NCBI RefSeq assembly: GCF_036689865.1
Contig: NZ_JBAHUQ010000022.1
Location: 42,031 to 106,030 of the forward strand
Source of the DNA: Magnetococcus sp. PR-3
GTDB taxonomy: Bacteria > Pseudomonadota > Magnetococcia > Magnetococcales > Magnetococcaceae
DNA: 64,000 nucleotides
Direction of reading: 5' to 3'
Shown piece after piece: positions 19,726 through 29,326 of this stretch. A model generated the notes under the pieces. It searched no databases, was not told where the DNA came from, and worked only from the letters and a program-made list of their open reading frames with translations. Every line of letters starts with the position of its first letter. Positions within the stretch are counted from its first letter, which is position 1. A program made the position numbers and the translations under genes.

Positions 19726-20604
19726 GTGACTTTCCAGGACCTCATCCTCTCATTACAGAACTACTGGGCCAATAAAGGCTGTGTCTTGCACCAGCCCTAT
19801 GATATGGAGATGGGTGCCGGTACGTTCCACCCCGCTACCTTCTTGAGGGTGTTGGGCCCTGAGCCGTGGAAAACAGCCTATGTGCAGCCTTCTCGGCGTC
19901 CGACAGATGGTCGTTATGGGGAAAACCCCAACCGTCTCCAGCACTATTTCCAGTTTCAGGTCATTCTTAAACCCTCTCCACCTGAGATCCAGCAGCTCTA
20001 TTTAGACTCTCTGACGCAAATTGGGATTGATGCCAACAAGCATGACATTCGCTTTGTTGAAGATGATTGGGAGTCTCCCACCCTGGGGGCATGGGGATTG
20101 GGTTGGGAAGTGTGGTTGGATGGGATGGAAGTGACCCAGTTTACCTACTTCCAGCAAGTAGGGGGCATTGACCTTAAGCCGGTTTCTGGAGAGCTGACCT
20201 ACGGGCTGGAGCGTCTCTGTATGTATATTCAGGGCGTTGAGAATGTCTATGATCTGGACTACAACGGTCAGTTAAGCTATGGCGATGTCTACCAGCAGAA
20301 TGAGGTAGATTACAGCACCTATAACTTCTCTGAAGCTGATACACAGATGCTGTTTACTCTGTTCACCACGCATGAGCAGGAAGCGCTGCGTCTGGCCCAG
20401 GCTGAATTACCGGTCCCCGCTTATGATCATGTGATTAAAAGTTCCCACTACTTCAATCTGCTGGATGCTCGTGGGGCTATTAGTGTGACAGAGCGTGCCC
20501 GTTATATTGGGCGGGTGCGGAATTTGGCAAAAAATGTGGCTGAGGCATATGTATTACAGCGTGAGAAGCTTGGCTTCCCGCTGTTGAAGGGGCAGGAGGG
20601 CTGA
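19726..20604 (+). CDS. glyQ: Glycine--tRNA ligase alpha subunit
   Basis: 292-residue catalytic subunit of the bacterial alpha2beta2 glycyl-tRNA synthetase. It is highly conserved: [63 protein letters not shown] and [11 protein letters not shown]. The GTG start has GGAGG five bases upstream. It is cotranscribed with glyS two bases after its stop. The 249 bases before it contain no gene; I see no leader peptide. Confidence 0.98.
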   Translation: MTFQDLILSLQNYWANKGCVLHQPYDMEMGAGTFHPATFLRVLGPEPWKTAYVQPSRRPTDGRYGENPNRLQHYFQFQVILKPSPPEIQQLYLDSLTQIGIDANKHDIRFVEDDWESPTLGAWGLGWEVWLDGMEVTQFTYFQQVGGIDLKPVSGELTYGLERLCMYIQGVENVYDLDYNGQLSYGDVYQQNEVDYSTYNFSEADTQMLFTLFTTHEQEALRLAQAELPVPAYDHVIKSSHYFNLLDARGAISVTERARYIGRVRNLAKNVAEAYVLQREKLGFPLLKGQEG

Positions 20605-20606
20605 TC

Positions 20607-22709
20607 ATGGCAGAGTTTATGTGGGAAATCGGTACCGAGGAGATCCCTGCACGCATGTTGCCTGGGGCAATTAAAGCCATCAAAGAGTTAACCAGTGCAG
20701 CCTTGAAAGAGGCTGGGCTTGGTTTTGATCGCATACAGAGTGAGGGTACGCCGCGTCGTCTGGTGGTGGTTATTCAAGATCTGGATGACAAAACGGCAGA
20801 TCTTGAAGAAGAACGGCGGGGACCCGCTGTAAAAGCCGCGTTTGATGCGGAAGGCAACCCCACCAAGGCTGCGCAAGGTTTTGCCCGTGGGTGTGGGGTT
20901 GATGTTGACCAGTTAGGGCGAATTGAGACCCCTAAAGGTGAATATCTGGCCTATACCATTAAGCAGCCTGGCCAAACAGCCGCAGATGTTCTGCCGGGTG
21001 TTTTGCACACTGTCTTCAAAGGGTTGCCCTGGCCAAAGACCATGCGTTGGAGCGATGGTGAGACCCGTTTTGTTCGCCCTGTACAGACCATTACAGCCCT
21101 ACTGGGTGGGCAGCAAATTGAGGTGGAGTTGGCAGATAATGTTCGCTATACCACCGAGGTGACCGGCCACCGCTTTATGGGGCAAGGTTCTGTTGCTGTT
21201 CAAGACTTTGCCAGTTATCAGCAGGCGATGGCTGATGGCAAAGTGATGCTTAAACTGGAAGATCGCATGGCTGCTATCCGTACGGGTATGGCCGAGCAAG
21301 CCGCGAGTGTGGATGGGGTTGTGGCCCCTGACGAAGCTCTGGTTTCTGAAAATGCTTCATTGACCGAGTGGCCTGTGGCGGTTTTGGGTAGCTATGATGA
21401 ATCCTACCTGGAAATTCCACCAGAGGTATTAACAACCTCCATGCGCTACCACCAAAAATATTTTCCTGTGGTGGATGCCAACGGCCAGCTAAAACCCAAC
21501 TTTGTGGCCATCTCCAATATGGTAACGCCAGATCAAACCGTTCTGGTTAAAGGTTACCAACGGGTTTTGAAAGCACGTTTGGAAGATGCTGCCTTCTATT
21601 GGGCTGAAGATCGTAAAACACGTTTAACCGACCGTTTGCCTAGCCTGGAGAAGGTTGTTTGGCAGGCTAAGTTGGGATCATTGTTCCAAAAATCTCAGCG
21701 TATGGCCCATCTATGCAGTGCCATCTCAGCCTATGTGGCACCTGAGAAAGCAGCCATTGCTGAAAAAGCCGGTCTCTATAGTAAATGTGATCTGGTCACG
21801 GGCATGGTTGGCGAGTTCCCAGAGCTCCAGGGCATTATGGGAGGGTACTACCTACCCCGTGAATCGGACACCGATGAAGTTGCCGCGCTGGCGATTCGAG
21901 AGCACTATATGCCTGCGGGTGCTGGGGATGATCTACCAGAAAGTCTGTGTGGGCGCATTGTCTCGCTATCCGACAAATTGGACACACTGGTGGGCTGCTT
22001 TGGTATGGGGATTACCCCGACGGGAACCAAAGATCCTTTTGGCCTTCGGCGCGCAGCGCTGGGTGTCATACGCTTGATCCTTCAGGAAAATGGTTTGCGC
22101 TTGCCGTTGCGTAAGCTGTGTGAAGAAGCCTACCGCCAGTATGGGGAAATTGGTCTAGAGATTGGTGAATCTCAGACGGTGGATGCTGTGCTTGATTTCT
22201 TCTATGGGCGTCTGCAAGCACATTTGAAATCAGAAGGCATTGACTATGATCTGATTGAAGCGGTGCAGGCTTTAAACCTGGATGATTTGTGGGATGCCGT
22301 TAATCGGGTCAATGCTCTGGTCAGCTTCAAGCAGGATGCCGCCTATGAAGCGCTGGTGGCGGCCAATAAACGTATGGCTAATATCCTTTCCAAGTTGGAA
22401 GAGGACAGTGTTGACCTCACCGTTGCTGTGGATGGTACTGTCCTTAAAGAGTCTGCCGAGCAAGGTTTAGCTCACGCTGTGGCTGATGTGGCAGGAACGG
22501 TTCGGGATCATAGCCGAGCAGGTCGTTATGCCGATGCTTTGACGGCTTTGGCCTCTTTACGAAGTGTGATTGATTCCTTCTTTGATGACGTGATGGTTAT
22601 GGACAAAGACCAGGCCGTCCGTGAAAACCGTCTTCGTTTGCTCGCTTCGGTCTTGGGCCTGTTCCGTGAAGTTGCCGATGTAAGCTGTTTGGTGGTCGCA
22701 GAGAAGTAA
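20607..22709 (+). CDS. glyS: Glycine--tRNA ligase beta subunit
   Basis: 700-residue beta subunit, which carries tRNA-binding and HD-like domains. It begins EFMWEIGTEEIPARMLPGA and shows RRGPAVKAAFD, KTMRWSDGETRFVRP, TGHRFMG, YHQKYFPV and SDKLDTLVGCFGMGITPTGTKDPF, all family hallmarks. The ATG has GGAGGG upstream. It ends the glyQS operon before a strong terminator. Confidence 0.98.
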   Translation: MAEFMWEIGTEEIPARMLPGAIKAIKELTSAALKEAGLGFDRIQSEGTPRRLVVVIQDLDDKTADLEEERRGPAVKAAFDAEGNPTKAAQGFARGCGVDVDQLGRIETPKGEYLAYTIKQPGQTAADVLPGVLHTVFKGLPWPKTMRWSDGETRFVRPVQTITALLGGQQIEVELADNVRYTTEVTGHRFMGQGSVAVQDFASYQQAMADGKVMLKLEDRMAAIRTGMAEQAASVDGVVAPDEALVSENASLTEWPVAVLGSYDESYLEIPPEVLTTSMRYHQKYFPVVDANGQLKPNFVAISNMVTPDQTVLVKGYQRVLKARLEDAAFYWAEDRKTRLTDRLPSLEKVVWQAKLGSLFQKSQRMAHLCSAISAYVAPEKAAIAEKAGLYSKCDLVTGMVGEFPELQGIMGGYYLPRESDTDEVAALAIREHYMPAGAGDDLPESLCGRIVSLSDKLDTLVGCFGMGITPTGTKDPFGLRRAALGVIRLILQENGLRLPLRKLCEEAYRQYGEIGLEIGESQTVDAVLDFFYGRLQAHLKSEGIDYDLIEAVQALNLDDLWDAVNRVNALVSFKQDAAYEALVAANKRMANILSKLEEDSVDLTVAVDGTVLKESAEQGLAHAVADVAGTVRDHSRAGRYADALTALASLRSVIDSFFDDVMVMDKDQAVRENRLRLLASVLGLFREVADVSCLVVAEK

Positions 22710-22735
22710 GATCATCGCTGGACCCAATAATAATG

Positions 22736-22768
22736 AGGCCCTGCGTGTTTAAACGCAGGGCCTTGTTT
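22736..22768 (+). terminator. Terminator after glyQS
   Basis: Perfect 11-bp stem AGGCCCTGCGT/ACGCAGGGCCT with loop GTTTAA, followed by TGTTTG, a short U-rich tail. Confidence 0.85.
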
Positions 22769-23240
22769 GCTCTATTATCTGGGTGATGAGGTTGATGGTT
22801 AGGGCCCGTTAACCGGGCGTGGCTTTTATGGTTCAGTTTTTATGTCGGTTTGAGAACAACCGTTGGCCTTTATAAGGCTCTACGGGTAGATCACCTGTTT
22901 TGCCCCGTGTGTGAGGTTTCCCTTCCTCGGTGTCTCAAGGCTAGGGCTCATAGCTGCTTTAAGCTGGATGCTTTTGAGCATTGATGTTGCGACTGTGGTT
23001 TTAGCAACAACAGGCCCGACTTTGTGTGTTCAAGCGGTAGGGTGTTGTGGATGGGAGGGGTGATTCATCCCCCAATACTGTTGCAACACACCCGCGGCGT
23101 ATGATTTTCCCCATTTTGAATCATCCCCGCCCTGCGTTTTTTTGACTGGGTGGTGTTTGAGTTTCTCGGCAGGATGCTGAGTGTCGTTGTTCGGTCGTTT
23201 AGAAGGAACTTAGACCGACTAGCCAGGCGATTATCCCTCC
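22769..23240. other. Noncoding gap between glyS terminator and recQ
   Basis: About 470 bases without a believable ORF. It holds a small perfect hairpin (GCCCG, TTAAC loop, CGGGC; 22804-22818) and a longer imperfect GC-rich one near 23036-23097. I found no tRNA, tmRNA, SRP or RNase P consensus in it. A recQ promoter and perhaps an unannotated small RNA are possible. Confidence 0.4.
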
Positions 23241-25061
23241 ATGTCCCCCCATGCAACCAGTTCAGACCCTGCGCTGATTATTCTTCAGGAAACCTTTGGT
23301 TATCCCGCGTTTCGTGGTTTCCAACGTGAGGTCATTGAACAGGTTATAGCCGGTCAAGATGCCCTGGTGCTCATGCCAACTGGGGGGGGCAAATCACTAA
23401 CTTTTCAAATTCCGGCGATGCTCAGACAGGGCATTGGTATCGTTATTTCGCCACTTATTGCCTTAATGCAGGATCAGGTTGAGGCGTTAAAGTTGGTGGG
23501 TGTAAAGGCGGCCTACCTAAACTCCACGGTTGAAGCACCTGAAGCATCAGAGATTTTTCGGCAAATTCATCATGGCGAATTAGATATGCTCTATATGGCC
23601 CCGGAGCGGTTGTTGCTTCCGGGTACATTGGCAATGCTGGAGAAAATGCCCGTTGCCCTATTTGCCATTGATGAAGCCCACTGTGTTTCTCAATGGGGAC
23701 ATGATTTTAGACCCCACTACCTTGGCCTTTCTGCCTTAGCTGAACGTTTTCCATCAGTACCTCGCATTGCTTTAACGGCAACAGCCGATCAACGAACCCG
23801 GGAGGAGATGGTTCACCGCCTGCAATTGGAAAATGCCCAGCAGTTTGTGGCCAGTTTTGACCGTCCAAATATTCGTTACCGGATTTTGCCTAAAGATAAT
23901 GGCAAGCAGCAGATTAAACGTTTTTTAGAGCAGGAGCATAAAGGGGATAGCGGTATTATCTACTGCATGTCCCGTAAGCGTACCGAAGAGGTTGCCGCGT
24001 GGCTAAGTCAAGAGGGGTTTCCTGCACTGCCGTACCATGCTGGGCTGCTTCATGGAGAACGAGAGCGTAATCAGCAGCGTTTTTTACAAGAAGAGGGGTT
24101 GATCATCTGTGCCACCATTGCTTTTGGTATGGGGATTGATAAACCCGATGTGCGTTTTGTCGCCCATTTAGATCTACCTAAAAGCATTGAATCTTACTAT
24201 CAAGAGACAGGGCGGGCCGGGCGTGATGGCTTGCCTTCCAATGCTTTTTTGGTGTTTGGCTATGAAGATGTCGCTAAGCTCCATTGGTTTATGGATCAAT
24301 CTGACGCTGGACTAGAATTTAAAGAGATTGAACGTCAGAAGCTCGATAGTCTATTGGCCTTTTGTGAAACCACAGAGTGTCGACGCAAAGCGCTGCTTAA
24401 CTATTTTGGTGAGCAAAGAGAAGAGCCGTGTGGTAACTGCGATAGCTGCTTAGAACCTGCCAAAACCTGGGATGGTAAAGAGGCCGCACAGATGGCGCTC
24501 TCTTGTGTGTTTCGTACCGGGCAGGATTTTGCCATGAGCTATTTAAGTCAGATCCTGGTGGGGGATGACGATGAGCGCATTGAACGCAATGGCCACCACC
24601 GTATCAGTACCTTTGGTATCGGTAAGAAGCACTCAAAAAAAGAGTGGATGGATATTTATAAGCAGCTTATATTTAAAGGATATCTTCGGGTAGAAGGGGA
24701 GTATCGGACGCTTAAGTTGGCGCAGTCCTGCCGTCCGGTCTTACGTGGCGAGCTTGATATCCGCTTTCGAGCAAAAACCCGTAAGCCGAAAAAAGTATTT
24801 AAACGCCGCTATGAAACCGCCTTTACCAGCCATGGTGATCAGCAACTGTGGGATGCTCTGGTCGCTTGGCGAAAAGAGATTGCCTGTAGTCAGGGGGTTC
24901 CCCCGTACATTATTTTTGGTAACGCTACCTTAGAAGCCATCGTGGAAAACCGTCCTCGAACCTCCAGTCAGCTCCATGAAATGCCAGGTATTGGTACCCA
25001 TAAAATGGAACTGTATGCCGGTGATGTGATGACAATCCTCGCAGAACACGATGGAAAATAA
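23241..25061 (+). CDS. recQ: ATP-dependent DNA helicase RecQ
   Basis: 606-residue 3'-5' helicase for recombination repair. It has all parts: the N-terminal [14 protein letters not shown] motif 0, [16 protein letters not shown] (Walker A), [15 protein letters not shown] (DEAH box), [11 protein letters not shown], the [13 protein letters not shown] motif VI, a zinc site with cysteines in [10 protein letters not shown] and CGNCDSCL, a winged-helix RQC domain and a C-terminal HRDC domain (about 525-606). ATG at 23241 lacks a clear ribosome site. It looks monocistronic. Confidence 0.97.
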   Translation: MSPHATSSDPALIILQETFGYPAFRGFQREVIEQVIAGQDALVLMPTGGGKSLTFQIPAMLRQGIGIVISPLIALMQDQVEALKLVGVKAAYLNSTVEAPEASEIFRQIHHGELDMLYMAPERLLLPGTLAMLEKMPVALFAIDEAHCVSQWGHDFRPHYLGLSALAERFPSVPRIALTATADQRTREEMVHRLQLENAQQFVASFDRPNIRYRILPKDNGKQQIKRFLEQEHKGDSGIIYCMSRKRTEEVAAWLSQEGFPALPYHAGLLHGERERNQQRFLQEEGLIICATIAFGMGIDKPDVRFVAHLDLPKSIESYYQETGRAGRDGLPSNAFLVFGYEDVAKLHWFMDQSDAGLEFKEIERQKLDSLLAFCETTECRRKALLNYFGEQREEPCGNCDSCLEPAKTWDGKEAAQMALSCVFRTGQDFAMSYLSQILVGDDDERIERNGHHRISTFGIGKKHSKKEWMDIYKQLIFKGYLRVEGEYRTLKLAQSCRPVLRGELDIRFRAKTRKPKKVFKRRYETAFTSHGDQQLWDALVAWRKEIACSQGVPPYIIFGNATLEAIVENRPRTSSQLHEMPGIGTHKMELYAGDVMTILAEHDGK

Positions 25062-25190
25062 CCCATAGAAATTCCTAAAGAGTATATGAAGCACAAAGAC
25101 GTTTTATATTGAAAACATAAATAATTAAGCGCACCTTTAGCATAGGCATGTTGTTATTTTATGCAAAATCTCAAATGAGAGAGGTGTTCT

Positions 25191-26261
25191 ATGCAAAAGG
25201 ATTTTCACCACGCAGTTACCTATGTGTGTGCCCGTTTGGCTGGCTTTGCAGCAGAGGATGCATCCATCATCGCCTATGCGGCTCAATATGTGGACAACGC
25301 CACCCATGATGAGGCGATCACATTTACTAACCAAGCGGTGTATATGCAGGAGGTTTCTGCCCATGAAATGCTAGACTTTAACAACATGGATGACGCTAAA
25401 AATTGTAAGGTCTGGTTGCCCTTTCATTTTTTACCTGGGAACCAAGGGCTAAAGGCTGGTGATGCTCAAGAGATGAGTTTTTTGCAAAAAATTGTCTGTC
25501 GACCAAACAGTTATATCGCTCAGGATATGGTGGATAACCTTATTAAACAGCAGGGTGATCTCTCTTATCGACTGCATTGGTTAGGCATTACCATGCATGT
25601 TTATGCGGATACCTGGGCACACCAAGGCTTCGCGGGTATTTTAGATGACATTAATGATGTAAAAGACCTGGATGAGTTTGAAACAGATGTCTTTAGTGGC
25701 CCCATTAAGGAGTTAAAAGAAAAAGTGATATTGAGTGCGGTGCCCACATTGGGGCATGGCCAGGCAGGGTTCTATCCAGATATGCCGTTTCTAAAATGGC
25801 GCTATATTAATGGACGGGATGAGGTGATTGATCGGGATAATACGCAAGATTTCTGTGAGGCGGCGGATCACATGTGTAAAGCCATGCAGCGCTTTAGAGG
25901 GCTACCTGAAGCGCAGATAAATGGTATTGCAGACTCGATATTGGCAAACATGCGGCACAATTTTAAGTCGTTTCAGGATATTGATGGGGACGTTCGCCAT
26001 GAAAAGTGGCTAGAGAGTATTGAGGCCGGAGAAGTATCAGGCGAGATGAAGGGAGAGCGCCCTGTATATGTGATCGGTGAGAACCCTGGAGGCTGGAAAT
26101 ATGACATTTTGGGGGTAGGGGGGGATACCACCAAGCCATCTTACGATTATCCTGATGGCTTTTTGACCAGTAACTGGAAGCTTTTTCACGATGCGATGAA
26201 AGCCCATCGCTTTCATCTGTTACAGAACATTCTGCCCAATTATGGAATATGTGGTGCCTAA
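25191..26261 (+). CDS. Uncharacterised protein resembling the DUF6765 family
   Basis: 356 residues, no signal peptide or TM segment. Its N-terminus (QKDFHHAVTYVCARLAGF, then YAAQYVDNATHD) and the segment HVYADTWAHQGFAG look to me like the family I recall as DUF6765; that name is from memory. The spaced His/Asp residues (HHAVTYV, D-x4-HDE, H-x3-D-x3-HQGF) resemble metal ligands in alpha-helical zinc hydrolases such as phospholipase C-like folds, which is inference. The ATG follows GAGAGGTG. It stands alone between recQ and the convergent nfeD gene. No function is assigned. Confidence 0.8.
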   Translation: MQKDFHHAVTYVCARLAGFAAEDASIIAYAAQYVDNATHDEAITFTNQAVYMQEVSAHEMLDFNNMDDAKNCKVWLPFHFLPGNQGLKAGDAQEMSFLQKIVCRPNSYIAQDMVDNLIKQQGDLSYRLHWLGITMHVYADTWAHQGFAGILDDINDVKDLDEFETDVFSGPIKELKEKVILSAVPTLGHGQAGFYPDMPFLKWRYINGRDEVIDRDNTQDFCEAADHMCKAMQRFRGLPEAQINGIADSILANMRHNFKSFQDIDGDVRHEKWLESIEAGEVSGEMKGERPVYVIGENPGGWKYDILGVGGDTTKPSYDYPDGFLTSNWKLFHDAMKAHRFHLLQNILPNYGICGA

Positions 26262-26282
26262 ACGTGGTTTTAGGTAGGGAAT

Positions 26283-26307
26283 TTGGGAGGGGCGGGTACC
26301 CTCCCAA
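26283..26307. terminator. Hairpin between convergent genes
   Basis: Perfect 9-bp stem TTGGGAGGG/CCCTCCCAA with a 7-base loop between the stops at 26261 and 26325. There is little T run on either side, so termination strength is uncertain. Confidence 0.5.
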
Positions 26308-26324
26308 CTATAAAATGCACGGCT

Positions 26325-26771
26325 CTATTCAGCCCGTTCGACCATTAATGTTGTGCTTTGTACATCCATGACTTTTACGGGGGTACCGACCTCACAATCA
26401 GGACCTTGGGCCAGCCATAAACTATCACCAATACGTACTTTTCCCCGTCCATGGGTGATGGCCTCTTCGACCAGGTAAACCTGACCAAGCATACGATGAC
26501 CCCGTTCATTCAGGCCATTGTGGTCCCCTGCTTCTGCTGGTTTAAACAGCTTGCGGCCAACATAGGTGGAGATCAGTGAGAGGATCCCATAGAGCAGTAC
26601 AGACCATTGCCAGGGAAACTCCGGAATAAAGTAAACAAGGCTACCCACCAAAAAAGCAGAGATGCCCATCCACAATAAAAAGGTACTCCAGACAAAGAGC
26701 TCCAAGCCAATGAGTACCAGCCCTACAATCATCCAAGCCCAGTGGGGGGCGATATCTGCAATGAGACTCAT
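26325..26771 (-). CDS. NfeD-family membrane protein
   Basis: 148-residue NfeD-like protein: two or three TM helices at about 10-30 and 33-75, followed by a small OB-fold domain (RMLGQVYLVEEAITHGRGKVRIGDSLW to the end) on the cytoplasmic or periplasmic side. Short NfeD proteins partner with SPFH/stomatin proteins in membrane microdomain control, and the SPFH gene lies two bases upstream in the same operon, supporting the call. Confidence 0.92.
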   Translation of the reverse strand: MSLIADIAPHWAWMIVGLVLIGLELFVWSTFLLWMGISAFLVGSLVYFIPEFPWQWSVLLYGILSLISTYVGRKLFKPAEAGDHNGLNERGHRMLGQVYLVEEAITHGRGKVRIGDSLWLAQGPDCEVGTPVKVMDVQSTTLMVERAE

Positions 26772-26773
26772 GC

Positions 26774-27691
26774 TTAATCCCCTTTGACCGATTTGGCCAG
26801 CTCTGCAATCCCACCTAATGAACCCAGAAGGGAGGAAGCTTCCAGGGGTAACATGATCACTTTATCATTCTCAGAGCTGGCGATGCTTTGAAGGGCATCT
26901 GTATATTTGGTTGCCACAAAGTAGTTGAGCGCCTGAACATCACCATTTCTAACGGCTTCGGAGACCATTTTTGTGGCGTTGGCTTCAGCCTCTGCCAAGC
27001 GTTCCCGGGCTTCTGCTTCACGAAACGCAGCCTCACGGGCACCTTCTGCTTTTAAAATAGCCCCCTGTTTTTCCCCTTCAGCCTTTAAAATCTCTGCTTG
27101 GCGGGTACCTTCAGCTTCTAAAATTTGGGCTCGTTTGGTTCGTTCGGCCTTCATCTGCAGGCTCATGGCTTCCACCAAATCCAGTGGTGGATCAAGATCC
27201 TTAATCTCCACACGGGTCACCTTTACTCCCCAAGGGTCAGTAGCCTGATCAATAACCCCTAACAGCTTGCCATTGATCTCTTCCCGGTTAGAGAGCATTT
27301 GATCAAGGGACATCGCACCCAGTACAGATCGGATGTTGGTCATGCAGAGGTTACGCATGGCCAGCTTAAGGTCATTGACCTCATAACTGGAGCGGGCGGC
27401 ATCCACAATTTGATAAAAGACCACACCATCTGCTTGTACCACGGCATTATCGCTGGAGATGACGCTTTGCGCCTCAATATCCAAAACCTGTTCACGCATA
27501 TTGATCTTATACGTAACCATATCAATAAAAGGAATGATCAGGTTGAGACCTGGACGTAAGGTTTTGGTGAATTTACCAAAGCGTTCAACGGTGTATTGGT
27601 TGCCCTGGGGTACGGTTTTAACCCCCATAAAAATCAATAGAATAATAACAGCCAACAAAATAAGGCTAAATAAGGCAAACCCATCAATCAT
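26774..27691 (-). CDS. qmcA: SPFH/Band 7 (stomatin-like) protein, QmcA type
   Basis: 305 residues: an N-terminal TM helix (about 5-24), an SPFH domain (VPQGNQYTVERFGKF to about 190) and an Ala/Glu-rich coiled coil (ILKAEGEKQ-type repeats, about 190-250). Stomatin-like proteins form membrane-bound oligomeric cages that organise lipid domains and regulate FtsH-type proteases or partners. The ribosome site GGGGGGAGAA precedes the ATG. It is the first gene of the qmcA-nfeD pair; a terminator separates it from the carbonic anhydrase gene. Confidence 0.93.
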   Translation of the reverse strand: MIDGFALFSLILLAVIILLIFMGVKTVPQGNQYTVERFGKFTKTLRPGLNLIIPFIDMVTYKINMREQVLDIEAQSVISSDNAVVQADGVVFYQIVDAARSSYEVNDLKLAMRNLCMTNIRSVLGAMSLDQMLSNREEINGKLLGVIDQATDPWGVKVTRVEIKDLDPPLDLVEAMSLQMKAERTKRAQILEAEGTRQAEILKAEGEKQGAILKAEGAREAAFREAEARERLAEAEANATKMVSEAVRNGDVQALNYFVATKYTDALQSIASSENDKVIMLPLEASSLLGSLGGIAELAKSVKGD

Positions 27692-27710
27692 GGCAATTCT
27701 CCCCCCAAAT

Positions 27711-27736
27711 AAAAAAAGTCCCCATCAGTGGGGACT
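27711..27736 (-). terminator. Terminator after the gamma-carbonic anhydrase gene
   Basis: Stem AGTCCCC (27717-27723) with GGGGACT (27730-27736), followed on the minus strand by seven T. It ends the mutS-lipoprotein-carbonic anhydrase unit before qmcA. Confidence 0.88.
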
Positions 27737-27742
27737 CTAACA

Positions 27743-28294
27743 CTATTTCTTATCCAGCTCCGCCAGCTCTTTACGGTACTGTTGGCCCAACCTGACATAG
27801 TTCGTGGTGGTTGAGGTTATCTCTTCCCCCTCACTATCTCGTAGCTCACGTAACCGTTTGGCCGGACTGCCCATCCATAAGTCCCCTGTTTGAACCTGTT
27901 TTCCAGGGGTCACCATGGTTCCCGCTGCGACCATGGCTCCACTTTCTATGGTGGCACCATCCATGACCGTGGCATCCATCCCCACCATGCACCCATTATT
28001 TAAGGTGCATGCATGAAGGGTCACCCGGTGCCCAATGGTAATATCATCCCCAAGTATCAGGGGTAGTCCCTCAGGTTTGTGGGGTTTAGGGCGGGTTACA
28101 TGTAAGACACTTCCATCTTGCACATTGGTTCGGGCGCCGATACGGATATAGTTAACATCCCCCCGTACAACCACGCCTGGCCAAATGGAGCTCTCAGGAC
28201 CAATCTCAACATCACCAATGATGACGGCATCAGGGTGAACAAAAGCGGTTGGGTCAATTTTTGGCCAACGTCCTTCAAAAGGATAGATAGGCAT
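27743..28294 (-). CDS. Gamma-carbonic anhydrase-like hexapeptide protein
   Basis: 183-residue left-handed beta-helix protein of the YrdA/CaiE/gamma-CA family. The zinc histidines are visible: H65 (GSVLHVTR), H89 and H94 (TIGHRVTLHA). R44/D46 in VVRGDVNYI and Q59/D60 in NVQDGS complete the family pattern. It may hydrate CO2 or act as a metal-binding chaperone; many YrdA proteins have no proven activity. It follows the SPOR lipoprotein by 15 bases, with AAAGGGAAA as ribosome site. Confidence 0.93.
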   Translation of the reverse strand: MPIYPFEGRWPKIDPTAFVHPDAVIIGDVEIGPESSIWPGVVVRGDVNYIRIGARTNVQDGSVLHVTRPKPHKPEGLPLILGDDITIGHRVTLHACTLNNGCMVGMDATVMDGATIESGAMVAAGTMVTPGKQVQTGDLWMGSPAKRLRELRDSEGEEITSTTTNYVRLGQQYRKELAELDKK

Positions 28295-28309
28295 AAGATT
28301 TCCCTTTGG

Positions 28310-29323
28310 TTAGTGCCACAGGGCGTCGGCTTTGGGTTCAAAGCGCGTGCGGCCATTAATCACGGGGTATAGGCTTTTTTTCTGCCACATCTTATGACGT
28401 TTTAGTGTGTCGTATGCGGCTTGTGCTTTAGGTGTTTCAAAAAAAGGGCCGACCCGCACAAGGTACCAATCGCCACTCTTCGTGGGGGTAACATAAGCTG
28501 GTAACCCTAGATTTTCCAGGGCAACACGGCTGTTTTCAGCGAGGGAAGGGCTACGGTCAGACTCCACTTGAATGGCATAACGGCGTTTTTCAACACGTTG
28601 TGACGTTGCCGTTTGCTCAGTGATAACACTCGGCTTAGTAGCAGGCTGCCGTTTTGTTTCAGACGGGATTGCTTTATGTGAATCAGGATCTTTATGGCGA
28701 TGGGTCCGTTTACCCATTTCGGCATCGGCTTTTTCTTCTAAATTGCGTGGTGTACCCATGCCTGAGGTGCTGGGGTTGAGCGAGGCCTGAATAACCTCAA
28801 CCCCTTGGCTTAACGGCGTGTCTTGCCATGTAAAATGGGTGACTGGGTGTTCTTGCTCAGTCAGAAAACGCTCAATCCAACCCAAGGCTTGGGTCGTTAC
28901 TTGGGTGCCATTGTGGGGGGTAGCAGGCATGTTACCCACCCAAACGGTTTTATCCTTACCAGCTTGACGCAATACCATTGTCAGAAGAGAACCATCCTGG
29001 TTAAGCATGCTGGTTAAATGATAGCGGACAACCTGGTTGGCTACGGTGGCAGCCTGCTCGGGTAGGCGTTGGTCAATAGCCTTTTGCCAAAAGGTTTGCC
29101 ATTGTTGCCCTTGAGGTTGGGACTGATGAAGCCATACCTGAACATGTGCCGCGCGGTTGCGGTTGGCATCTTCTCTTGTACGCCAGTTTAAAACGACACG
29201 GTTGGGTGGCGGAGAGGTCACTTGCTCCACGACGACAGGAGGTGCCGGAGTGCTGGAGCATCCCACCAATAAAAAGAGGGGGATGACTGTTAAAAACCAT
29301 TTAACAAACCTCAGAGTAAACAT
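28310..29323 (-). CDS. SPOR-domain lipoprotein
   Basis: 337 residues with a lipoprotein signal: LFLLVGC lipobox, acylated Cys at about 22 followed by SSTPAPP. The middle (about 40-180) is unlike anything I recognise. A low-complexity charged linker (about 185-245) leads to a C-terminal SPOR domain (RYAIQVESDR to YPVINGR), which binds denuded peptidoglycan at septa. It begins four bases after the mutS stop, so it is cotranscribed with mutS. Role in division or wall remodelling is inference. Confidence 0.85.
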   Translation of the reverse strand: MFTLRFVKWFLTVIPLFLLVGCSSTPAPPVVVEQVTSPPPNRVVLNWRTREDANRNRAAHVQVWLHQSQPQGQQWQTFWQKAIDQRLPEQAATVANQVVRYHLTSMLNQDGSLLTMVLRQAGKDKTVWVGNMPATPHNGTQVTTQALGWIERFLTEQEHPVTHFTWQDTPLSQGVEVIQASLNPSTSGMGTPRNLEEKADAEMGKRTHRHKDPDSHKAIPSETKRQPATKPSVITEQTATSQRVEKRRYAIQVESDRSPSLAENSRVALENLGLPAYVTPTKSGDWYLVRVGPFFETPKAQAAYDTLKRHKMWQKKSLYPVINGRTRFEPKADALWH

Positions 29324-29326
29324 GAT

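Noticed and set aside
22710..23240. tRNA or tmRNA in the glyS-recQ gap
   Set aside because: No T-arm consensus (GGTTCRA) or tag-peptide reading frame was found.
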